Below are positions 27,629-35,952 of a DNA stretch of 64,000 nt, piece after piece (position 1 is the stretch's first letter; each line of letters begins with the position of its first letter). The translations under genes and the position numbers were made by a program. Where the stretch lies: assembly GCF_900142205.1 (NCBI RefSeq), contig NZ_FRAA01000004.1, positions 124,001-188,000 of the forward strand, read 5' to 3'. The notes under the pieces were generated by a model. It did not search any database and had not been told where the DNA came from. It was given only the letters and a program-made list of their open reading frames with translations. Source of the DNA: Reichenbachiella agariperforans. Lineage in GTDB: Bacteria > Bacteroidota > Bacteroidia > Cytophagales > Cyclobacteriaceae.

Positions 27629-30118
27629 CTAAAACTGCTCGTAGTACGCCTGTAGCCGCTCATCCTTCTCTCCTGCTTTGATTTCGTCTAGTAGATCATT
27701 GACGCCATCGAGATCCGACATCAGGACTAGCCCTTGATAAGCAGCCAATCGGGTGAAATAGGTCGGGTGATTGCGTGCAATATCACTGTACAAAACGACC
27801 GCTTCTTTGCGACGAACCTCCGAGGCGTTGACGAGCTTTTCCGAATACACTTGGAGCAAAAAGTAAAGCGCTTCGTCATCCACGACCATGGCTTTGTCCG
27901 CAAACCACTGGAAAGAAGCTTCGCCAGTCCGAGTCAGATAGTACTCTGACATGGCCAAAACGACATTGATATTGGTCTCTTTAGAAAAAATTTGCACCAA
28001 TTCCTCACTTACCGTCTCCCCATTTCGGAGCAGAAAAGTCATAGCGGTGCTTTGTACCAGGAATGACGGATCGTCCAAGGCTGCTACGATCTTGTCTTGG
28101 TTCTCTTCAAAATCCGTCTCTGCCAAATAGGAAATCACATAACTCCGTACATTGGAGGACTCATGAGTATAGGCTTGATCTAGCAGTGCTTGATATTTCT
28201 TGGGTTTGATTTCCTTTTCTATCATATAGTCTAAAGCAAACTCCTGAATAATGTAATGCGGGTCTTGGAGTGCTTGCGTCAATATCTGCTGGATCAGTTT
28301 CTTGTCCGTGATCTCATCTAACGACTCTACCACTTCCAGTCGACTCTGAAAACTCCGAGAATGCGTCATCTGAAAAGCCAAAGCTTCAGGAGACTTAGCA
28401 TGCGTCACCGTACCCAGTAGCTGTCGCTCGGTATCAAAAACTACCAGCTCTGGCTCTTTGGTCAATGCAAACTCATAAGTCTCTACAGCCTCTTCCAAAA
28501 TAATCGGGTAGTTGGCGCTTTTTCCCTCAGACCAAATCTCGACAAAGAGCGGCAGCTTGTACACTGGAGAGTCATCTCCTTGCACCTGCTGTACCAGCAA
28601 CGTCAGCGTATCATTTTCGTACGTCTCGCTCACCATGATCTCAGGATGACCAGGAAAAAAGAACCATTGGTCAAAAAACCAATTCAGATCCTCTCCACTC
28701 ACCTCCTCAAAAGCCATTCGGAGATCGTTAATCTCTACGGAAGACAGCGCATTTTGGGTCAGGTATAGGTTGAGTCCTGCGAAAAATGCTTCATCTCCTA
28801 GATAGTTTCTCAGCATGTGAATCACCGCGGCACCTTTATTATAAGAGTGCGTATCGAACATATCTTCTCTATCCTCATAGTAGAACCGGATGAGATCCTT
28901 AGATTCCTCCTCCGCTTCGTCTAAGTAAGCTTCTCGATCATTCAGCAGGTTGTAATCCGCCTCGTCCACTCCATATTTGTACTCATTCCATAGGTATTCA
29001 GAGTAGCTGGCAAAGCCCTCATTCAGGGTCAAGTTGGACCAAGATTCGCAAGTCACATAATCTCCAAACCACTGATGAAACAACTCATGGGCGATAATAT
29101 CATCCCAGTTAAAATCTAACAACTCCTTTTCTTGCACCTGCAGCCCTTCCATGAACACTGATGCGGTGGTGTTCTCCATAGCACCTGAGACATAGTCACG
29201 CACTACTACCTGATCATATTTTGGCCATGGATAGTCCACACCCAGCTTCTCAGAGAAAAACTCCATCATCTCTGGCGTATGACCAAAAATCGCTTGTGCA
29301 TCTGCCTCGTATTTCTTTTCCACATGATAAGAAACCGAAATACCTCTCCACTGATCACGAATCACAGCGTATTCTCCTACCGACATCATAAATAGGTAGG
29401 GCGCATGAGGGATATCCAAAACCCATCTATCCGTTCTCGTGCCATCACCATTGTCCTTTTGGCTGGTCAAAATCCCATTAGAGAGTGTATTGAATTTGTC
29501 TTGAACAGTCATCGCGATGGACTGTGTACAACGCTCGTTAGGAGCGTCTATGGTTGGGAACCAAACGGAACTCGCCTCGGTCTCGCCCTGTGTCCATATC
29601 TGCTGTGGTTTGTTAGGATCTTTTCCGTCAGCATTGATAAAATACAGCCCTTTATCCTCAGTGATGGCTTCACTACCTCCTGCTGGTAGTTCGTTGGGTT
29701 TGGCGATATAATCTATAGCTAATTCTAACGTGTCAGTCCGCTCATAGATGCGGTCTAAACGAATCTGTATTTCAGATCCGTCATAGTCATAAGTCAGTTT
29801 TTTAGTCCCGCCCTGACTATCTAGTAACATGACGGATTGGATTGCCATGGCTTTTGCGTCTAGCGTCAAATCCTCCTGTGCATAAAAATAAGGTTTCAGA
29901 CTCAGTTTAGCCGTACCAATCAACCGCTCCTTCTCCCAATCAAAAGAAACGGCCAAATCGGTATGTAGCAGATCAAAATACCGCGTCTCGGACGCGCGGT
30001 AGGACACAGGTACGGCATAGTCCTGAGAGACTGTATCAGACTCAGTCTCTTGCGCAAATAACTGCACATGACCAATAGATAACAAAACAACAATAAAGAG
30101 AAACGAGATCTTTCGCAT
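27629..30118 (-). CDS. Secreted M1-family aminopeptidase with C-terminal HEAT-like region
   Basis: This 829-residue metallopeptidase has a signal peptide (1-23, ending VQLFAQ) when started at the ATG at 30118; 22 in-frame residues further upstream would spoil it. The M1 N-terminal beta domain is followed by GAMEN (312-316) and the zinc motif HELFHQWFGDY, with H344, E345, H348 and the third ligand E367 in LNEGFASYSE. After the catalytic domain, residues about 600-829 form helical repeats like HEAT units (for example EFALDYMIEKE, VRSYVISYLAE, PSFLVQSTAMTFLL). It removes N-terminal residues from peptides, presumably in the periplasm or on the surface. It is upstream of, but not obviously co-transcribed with, the sigma factor locus. 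Confidence 0.93.
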   Translation of the reverse strand: MRKISFLFIVVLLSIGHVQLFAQETESDTVSQDYAVPVSYRASETRYFDLLHTDLAVSFDWEKERLIGTAKLSLKPYFYAQEDLTLDAKAMAIQSVMLLDSQGGTKKLTYDYDGSEIQIRLDRIYERTDTLELAIDYIAKPNELPAGGSEAITEDKGLYFINADGKDPNKPQQIWTQGETEASSVWFPTIDAPNERCTQSIAMTVQDKFNTLSNGILTSQKDNGDGTRTDRWVLDIPHAPYLFMMSVGEYAVIRDQWRGISVSYHVEKKYEADAQAIFGHTPEMMEFFSEKLGVDYPWPKYDQVVVRDYVSGAMENTTASVFMEGLQVQEKELLDFNWDDIIAHELFHQWFGDYVTCESWSNLTLNEGFASYSEYLWNEYKYGVDEADYNLLNDREAYLDEAEEESKDLIRFYYEDREDMFDTHSYNKGAAVIHMLRNYLGDEAFFAGLNLYLTQNALSSVEINDLRMAFEEVSGEDLNWFFDQWFFFPGHPEIMVSETYENDTLTLLVQQVQGDDSPVYKLPLFVEIWSEGKSANYPIILEEAVETYEFALTKEPELVVFDTERQLLGTVTHAKSPEALAFQMTHSRSFQSRLEVVESLDEITDKKLIQQILTQALQDPHYIIQEFALDYMIEKEIKPKKYQALLDQAYTHESSNVRSYVISYLAETDFEENQDKIVAALDDPSFLVQSTAMTFLLRNGETVSEELVQIFSKETNINVVLAMSEYYLTRTGEASFQWFADKAMVVDDEALYFLLQVYSEKLVNASEVRRKEAVVLYSDIARNHPTYFTRLAAYQGLVLMSDLDGVNDLLDEIKAGEKDERLQAYYEQF

Positions 30119-30314
30119 AGAGGTAATAATTAAGCTCAACCCGAGCCATGTGTAATGATGTTCAAACGAAAATAGGGCATTCAACCCAACTAGCTACAAT
30201 GTAGTAGCAAGTTAAAAATTTAGACCCTAAAACGACAAGAGATAAGATAAGGTTAAAGTCTCCCTGTGTTTAGTCAATAATTACTATTTTCGCCAGTCTA
30301 ATAATATATATTCA

Positions 30315-33263
30315 ATGATTGATTACAACAGACTTAACAATATTTCGGGCTGGCTCATATTCGCACTAGCAACCACCGTATACGCATTGACCGTGGAACC
30401 TACTGCCAGCTTTTGGGATTGCGGAGAATTCATCGCCGTGTCGTACAAACTAGAAGTACCTCACCCACCAGGGGCCCCCTTCTTTCTACTACTCGGTAGG
30501 TTGTTCTCCTTCCTAGCAGGAGGAGACCGAGAACAAGTGGCCTACTGGATCAATATGCTCAGTGTATTGAGTAGTGGTTTCACGATTTTGTTCCTCTTCT
30601 GGTCAATCACGCACATTGCTAAAAAACTAGTCCCTAGCGAAGAAACATTAACCAACTACCTACTGATCATCGGTAGTGGTGTAGTAGGTGCATTGGCCTA
30701 CACGTTCTCAGACTCATTTTGGTTCTCTGCTGTAGAAGCAGAGGTATATGCCATGTCTTCGTTCTTTACCGCGTTCGTGGTTTGGGCGATCCTCAAATGG
30801 GAGAACATCAAAGACCCTTCAGACGAAAACAGATGGATTATTTTGATCGCCTATATGGTAGGTCTATCTATTGGTGTTCACTTGTTGAACTTGGTCACAC
30901 TACCTGCACTCGGCCTGATCTACTACTTCAAGAAAAGAGAAAAAGTCACCCGAAATGGCATCATCGCTACCCTCGCCATCAGTGGCGCTATCGTGATGAT
31001 CATCATGAGTGGTGTCATCCCTGGTCTACCGAGTATGGCCAGTGTATTAGAAATTTTCTTTGTCAACAACCTCGGACTCCCATTTGGTTCAGGTGTTATC
31101 TTTTTTGCTGTCGTGTTCTTAGGAGGGCTCATCTACGGAATCTATTATTCTATCAAAGCAAAAAAAGTTACACTCAATACCATCTTGGTTGCCTTTGCTT
31201 TCATCATCATAGGTTACTCATCCTATTCGATCGTCTTGATTCGCTCGACGTACAACCCTCCTATTGATGAGAACAACCCTGAGGATATACTCAGTTATGT
31301 ATCATACCTCAAACGTGAGCAATACGGCAGTAGACCACTACTCCATGGCCAATACTTCACTGCCGAGTTAGTGGGGCAAGAAAAGGGAGATGCTGTCTAT
31401 AGAAAAGGCAAAGAAAAATACGAAATCTCCGACTACAAACTGGAATACAAATACGATCCAAAACAGACAACCATCCTACCGAGAACCTACAGTTCGCAAC
31501 CAGGTCATGTCCAGAAATACCGTGAAGTTTTAGGACTAAAACAGGGAGAGAAGCCCAGCTTTAGTGATAACATCTACTTCATGCTAAGGCATCAGATCGG
31601 CACGATGTACTTCCGCTACTTTATGTGGAACTTCGCTGGTAGAGCCTCCGACATACAAGGAGCCACTTGGCTCGGCATCTTCGATGCACTCGAAGAGGTA
31701 CCTTCTTCACTAGCAGAAAACAAAGGGAGAAACGCCTTCTTCATGATCCCACTCTTTCTGGGCATCATCGGATTGATCTTTCAGTACTACAAAGACCCAA
31801 GGAACTTCTCCTTCGTCGCGATGTTGTTTTTCCTCACAGGTGTGGCAGTGGTACTTTACCTCAACTCTCCTCCTACTGAGCCTAGAGAGAGAGACTATAT
31901 CTATGCAGGATCCTACTATGCTTATGCTTTCTGGATCGGTTTAGCTGTGATACCGCTATCGCTAGGATTGAAAAAAATAATCAAAGCGGGTAATGTCGCT
32001 GCGATCTTATCCATCTTACTATGTCTATCCGCTCCTGCGATCATGGCGAGTGAAGGATGGGATGATCACGATAGATCTGACAGATATTTCTCTGTAGACT
32101 CTGCGAAGAACTTCCTAGCCTCATGCGAGGAAAATGCAATCATCTTCACTGGTGGTGACAATGACACCTTCCCACTGTGGTATGTACAAGAGGTCGAAGG
32201 ATTCCGAACAGACGTTCGTGTGATTGTACTCAGCTATTTCAATACAGACTGGTACATCGCGCAGATGATGCGTGACGCCTATGAATCTGAGCCATTGCCA
32301 TTTGGACTGAGCCTAGATCGCTACGCACAGGGCGGACTCAATGACTACCTACCGCTAGTCGAGAGACAAAACATCAAAGGAGGTATGATGAACGCTGAGC
32401 AGTTCATCAAACTGATCAACGATGAGCACCCTGCTCTTCAGGTACCGACATCTATCAGCAAGTACAACTCAGTCCCTGCGAAGAACTTCTTCCTAGCTGT
32501 AGATACTGCGAGTGTAACGGCTAAAGGAATCGTCCCTGAGCAATATCAAAACATGCTCGTAGATAGAATGACATGGAGTATGAAAGGGAGTGGTCTAGAG
32601 AAGAAAGATCTTGCTATACTCGATCTCATAGTCAACAACAACTGGGAACGCCCGATCTACTTCAACAACACCTCCGCATCGAGTGTCAACTTCAATATCA
32701 AGAAATACATGATGCAAGAAGGAAATGCTTTTAGACTATTGCCAGTAGAGAACCCAGCAGGTAACGAAATGATGGTCGATACAGACAAAATGTATGACAA
32801 TCTGATGAACAACTTCCACTGGAGAGAGCTGGATAATCCTGAGGTATACTACTCAGAAGATTACCGCAACTTCATCCTCAACCATAGAGCGACGTTCAAC
32901 ACACTGATAGACGCACTGTTATTGGAAGGAGACAAAGAACGTGCACGCAATGCCGTGATGAAATGCCTAGAGGTCATGCCTGATGAGGCAGTTAGATTTG
33001 ACCACTTCAGCGTGCAGCAAGTTAACTATCTCATGATACTCGAAGAAGAAGAACTTGCTATAGACATGGCAGAAAAAATCGGTACACGTGCAGATGAAAT
33101 GCTTGCCTATATGTTTGACAAAGGAATCACCAATAGATTCGATCTACAGAAAAACCTGATTTCGCTAAGCGAGCTAGCCCGAACCTTCAGATCAGCGGAC
33201 AACAACGAGCTAGCACAAAAATATGAAACACTATTCCGCAACTACTATGGCATGATAGAGTAA
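30315..33263 (+). CDS. DUF2723 membrane protein (TMEM260-like, putative GT-C glycosyltransferase)
   Basis: The 982-residue protein has an N-terminal hydrophobic half with about 12 membrane segments and a soluble C-terminal half. The signature TASFWDCGEFIAVSYKL (residues about 30-46), followed by PHPPGAPFFLLLGR, defines DUF2723. The acidic residues of the first loop fit a GT-C fold, as in protein O-mannosyltransferases. The human DUF2723 protein TMEM260 is a protein O-mannosyltransferase, so a role in O-glycosylation of exported proteins from a lipid-linked sugar is likely but inferred. The last 200 residues look TPR-like (LLLEGDKERARNAVMKCLEVMP). It is divergent from the M1 peptidase gene and ends at a terminator. 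Confidence 0.92.
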   Translation: MIDYNRLNNISGWLIFALATTVYALTVEPTASFWDCGEFIAVSYKLEVPHPPGAPFFLLLGRLFSFLAGGDREQVAYWINMLSVLSSGFTILFLFWSITHIAKKLVPSEETLTNYLLIIGSGVVGALAYTFSDSFWFSAVEAEVYAMSSFFTAFVVWAILKWENIKDPSDENRWIILIAYMVGLSIGVHLLNLVTLPALGLIYYFKKREKVTRNGIIATLAISGAIVMIIMSGVIPGLPSMASVLEIFFVNNLGLPFGSGVIFFAVVFLGGLIYGIYYSIKAKKVTLNTILVAFAFIIIGYSSYSIVLIRSTYNPPIDENNPEDILSYVSYLKREQYGSRPLLHGQYFTAELVGQEKGDAVYRKGKEKYEISDYKLEYKYDPKQTTILPRTYSSQPGHVQKYREVLGLKQGEKPSFSDNIYFMLRHQIGTMYFRYFMWNFAGRASDIQGATWLGIFDALEEVPSSLAENKGRNAFFMIPLFLGIIGLIFQYYKDPRNFSFVAMLFFLTGVAVVLYLNSPPTEPRERDYIYAGSYYAYAFWIGLAVIPLSLGLKKIIKAGNVAAILSILLCLSAPAIMASEGWDDHDRSDRYFSVDSAKNFLASCEENAIIFTGGDNDTFPLWYVQEVEGFRTDVRVIVLSYFNTDWYIAQMMRDAYESEPLPFGLSLDRYAQGGLNDYLPLVERQNIKGGMMNAEQFIKLINDEHPALQVPTSISKYNSVPAKNFFLAVDTASVTAKGIVPEQYQNMLVDRMTWSMKGSGLEKKDLAILDLIVNNNWERPIYFNNTSASSVNFNIKKYMMQEGNAFRLLPVENPAGNEMMVDTDKMYDNLMNNFHWRELDNPEVYYSEDYRNFILNHRATFNTLIDALLLEGDKERARNAVMKCLEVMPDEAVRFDHFSVQQVNYLMILEEEELAIDMAEKIGTRADEMLAYMFDKGITNRFDLQKNLISLSELARTFRSADNNELAQKYETLFRNYYGMIE

Positions 33264-33330
33264 GCCAAGGACGGTTTCATCTGTGGCTAGTACTGAAATA
33301 GATTGACAGATTTTAGTGAAAATTATTTTA

Positions 33331-33360
33331 AGCCGAGGGGAAATATCTCTTCGGCTTTTT
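33331..33360 (+). terminator. Terminator after the DUF2723 gene
   Basis: The inverted repeat AGCCGA (33331-33336) with TCGGCT (33351-33356), extended by weaker pairs inside, is followed by a run of five T. It lies about 70 bp after the stop codon, on the same strand. Confidence 0.75.
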
Positions 33361-33400
33361 CATGCGCCTGTTCCTTGGAGATGGTGGTGTACTAAAAGCA

Positions 33401-33433
33401 AAAAGCCAAGACTCATACGAGTACTTGGCTTTT
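33401..33433 (-). terminator. Terminator after the minimal T9SS protein gene
   Basis: A 10-bp stem AAAAGCCAAG (33401-33410) with CTTGGCTTTT (33424-33433) contains an inner ACTC/GAGT stem. A and T runs on both sides make it bidirectional. It sits 15 bp after the stop codon of the minus-strand T9SS-tail gene. Confidence 0.8.
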
Positions 33434-33447
33434 ATAACCAACCATTA

Positions 33448-33837
33448 TTATTTTTTCAAAAACTTATAAGCTTCTTTGAACTGGGTCTCTTCATCTTCTA
33501 TGATTAGAAAATAATAACCTGATGAATAATTTCTCAGGTCGATCTTGTATTTGTCTTTCCCAATAGATTCGGCCTGCACATCTACTGTATTACCGATCAC
33601 GCTATGAAGCTGGAAAGTAACTTTCTTTAGGTTGGAATTTTCGATATTCACTACAATGAAATTAACTGAAGGATTGGGATAAATATCGATTTGATTGGTG
33701 AGGTCTAGTAATTCGTCTGAGTAGACAATGACCTCTGAGTTGGAAGCAAATACTGCTCTCGTATCAGCTAACTGTCCCTGGGTCACCAAGGCAGCACTGC
33801 TCAAAACGAAACATAGTATAACTGCTTTTAACTCCAT
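33448..33837 (-). CDS. Minimal secreted protein made almost only of a T9SS sorting domain
   Basis: The 129-residue product has a signal peptide (1-22, ending VTQGQ), then about 28 residues of linker, then a complete type A Por-secretion tail (about 51-129) with the IYPNPS start, the FQLHSVIGNTV strand pair, GYYFLIIE and the basic end AYKFLKK. The tail normally routes a large cargo through the type IX secretion system and is removed; here there is almost no cargo. It could be a small surface peptide or a remnant of a larger gene; no cargo remnant is seen upstream. It has its own terminator and is flanked by unrelated genes. Confidence 0.85.
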   Translation of the reverse strand: MELKAVILCFVLSSAALVTQGQLADTRAVFASNSEVIVYSDELLDLTNQIDIYPNPSVNFIVVNIENSNLKKVTFQLHSVIGNTVDVQAESIGKDKYKIDLRNYSSGYYFLIIEDEETQFKEAYKFLKK

Positions 33838-33979
33838 ATATATTACTTACTAAAAACACTGCTGCAGATTTTACGAAATACTTTCGTAATGGTTCAAATG
33901 AATATAGTTAAATTATTATTAATATCCGAAGACCCCTTAGACTAAAACTAAGATAACTGTCAAAAAACAGAAAAGCTAT

Positions 33980-35512
33980 CTATCTACTTTTTAGACACTT
34001 AAGCACTAATGGGGTTTTAGTGATAAGATCCGATGCGATCAAAGACTCCTCCGCCCCCTCTGCTAAAAACAAATCTCCTGCACGACCATGAACAAAACAA
34101 GCTACCAAAGTAGCCGACAGACTATCATACCCCTGAGCCAAAAAAGCAGTGACCATTCCCGTCAGTACATCCCCACTACCACCAGTGGCCATACCTGGAT
34201 TACCAGTCGAATTAAAAAACAGACGCCCATCTGGGGTAGCCACCGTACTATGCGCCCCTTTGAGTAATACAATCGCATCCAACCGCTGTGCCAGTTCCAT
34301 TTGCAACGCCAATTTATGCGCATCATCATCCCACTCCCCTACCAACCGAGTAAACTCTCCTGGATGAGGGGTCAACACACTGCCCTTAGGCAGATACTCT
34401 AACCATGTCGGATGTTGACTCAATATATTCAATGCATCTGCATCCAAAACCATCGGGACTTTACTCGACCCTATAAGCAGCTTTAGTCGCTTGGCAGTTT
34501 CGTCCTCCGTACCTATACCTGGCCCCACACCTATGGCATCAAACCCTTCCAGATCATCGAACTTTTCATTGACCTTACTATTCTTATCTGCACGTACCAT
34601 TGCCTCAGGTGTCGTCGACTGTAATATATCTACACCGCACTCAGGTACCTGCATCGTCAATAGCCCCACACCAGATCGGAGACATGCCTGTGCGGCCAGC
34701 ACCGCTGCTCCCATTTTGCCAAAACTCCCTGCCACAATCAAACTACGACCAGCATCTCCTTTGTGTGCATATTTTTTTCTCGGGATCAAAAGAGACTTTA
34801 TGAATGCTTCAGTCAAAAAATACTGCTGCACAGCGACCGAACGAATAAACTCTTCACTCAATCCAATATTGATCACGTCCAACCGTCCAGTATGTACATC
34901 ATTCTCAGGCAACAATTGTGTCAACTTAGGAGACTGAAATGTAATCGTATGACTCACCTCCATCACTGCCCCCTTACCATATCGCGTCTCACAGCCCAGT
35001 CCCGAAGCGATATCTACAGCAATCACATCTTTCGCCATACTGCGGTTAATTGCTTCGATACATTCTGCATAAATCCCCTCGACGGGTCTCGATACGCCCG
35101 ACCCAAACAAAGCATCTATGACCAAATCTCCATTTTCAATAGTAGGAAAAACGACCATATCACTGACCCATACAGGCGCTAGCAACCCTTTGAGTTTTTT
35201 CAAATTAGACTGAAAATCAGGCGTCCCCTTTTCAACATCACCAAGGAGGTACACCTCCACGTGATAATCAGCGTCTAATAACAAACGGGCAATAGCCAAT
35301 CCATCTCCTCCATTATTTCCCGTCCCACAAAAGACCTTAACAGATTGATCTTTCGAATAGTCTCTCAGAAAAGCCTGAACAAAACACGTAGACGCTCTCT
35401 CCATTAAATCAATAGAGGCAATGGGTTCGTGCGTAATCGTATATTGATCTGCTTGGCGGGTTTGTTCGGCACTAAAAATCTTGAGACAGAGATTACTATT
35501 CATATAATTCAA
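33980..35512 (-). CDS. nnr: Bifunctional NAD(P)HX epimerase / ADP-dependent dehydratase
   Basis: The 510-residue enzyme repairs NAD(P)H hydrates. The N-terminal YjeF_N epimerase domain (about 10-215) has the FCGTGNNGGDGLAIARLL motif and the catalytic aspartate region VIDALFGSG. The C-terminal carbohydrate-kinase-like dehydratase domain (about 240-505) carries AGSFGKMGAAVLA, the Mg/ADP-site GPGIGT and the conserved GGSGDVLTGMVTAFL. The length is normal for the fused form. The start may be at either of the two nearby Met codons (residues 1 or 4). The gene stands alone between intergenic gaps. Confidence 0.95.
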   Translation of the reverse strand: MNYMNSNLCLKIFSAEQTRQADQYTITHEPIASIDLMERASTCFVQAFLRDYSKDQSVKVFCGTGNNGGDGLAIARLLLDADYHVEVYLLGDVEKGTPDFQSNLKKLKGLLAPVWVSDMVVFPTIENGDLVIDALFGSGVSRPVEGIYAECIEAINRSMAKDVIAVDIASGLGCETRYGKGAVMEVSHTITFQSPKLTQLLPENDVHTGRLDVINIGLSEEFIRSVAVQQYFLTEAFIKSLLIPRKKYAHKGDAGRSLIVAGSFGKMGAAVLAAQACLRSGVGLLTMQVPECGVDILQSTTPEAMVRADKNSKVNEKFDDLEGFDAIGVGPGIGTEDETAKRLKLLIGSSKVPMVLDADALNILSQHPTWLEYLPKGSVLTPHPGEFTRLVGEWDDDAHKLALQMELAQRLDAIVLLKGAHSTVATPDGRLFFNSTGNPGMATGGSGDVLTGMVTAFLAQGYDSLSATLVACFVHGRAGDLFLAEGAEESLIASDLITKTPLVLKCLKSR

Positions 35513-35952
35513 ATTAAAAAAAGCCCAATTTAAAGAATAATGTCCCCTGACTGATTGCCTTAATATTAAGAAAAACTACATCAACGGTTAACATGACTAC
35601 TACGCTCTAAACTTTGTACCTATAAGCTGAGTCATTCTTTATTGATCAATAAAATAAGGAATATATAAGAACATTCTCCTGCCAAATCACACCTTTTTCA
35701 AGGTAATGACACTCCCAACTGTCCACTTATTTTAGCTTCAAACGAAACATAACAAACTGTATTACAGACTGTAACAAAACCATACTTCCACCCTCATCCA
35801 CCAATCCACTACTACGAATAGTTTCTTTATTCTCTTCGAGAGACATTTGATTCACAATGCCTGAGGTTTGACCGGTTGGCTATTTGATTGATTATGAAAG
35901 CATGAGAGAGTGAATCTGCAAACCGACAAGGCTTCACTTAAAACTAATTACT
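35513..35952. other. Divergent intergenic region upstream of GH5 gene
   Basis: This 440-bp gap holds the promoters of nnr (minus) and the GH5 glycanase (plus). It contains the palindrome TTATTGATCAATAA around 35640-35653 and the dyad CTGTATTACAG at 35757-35767, either of which could be regulatory. No coding sequence or RNA gene was recognised, and no clear TAnnTTTG box was found. Confidence 0.45.
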
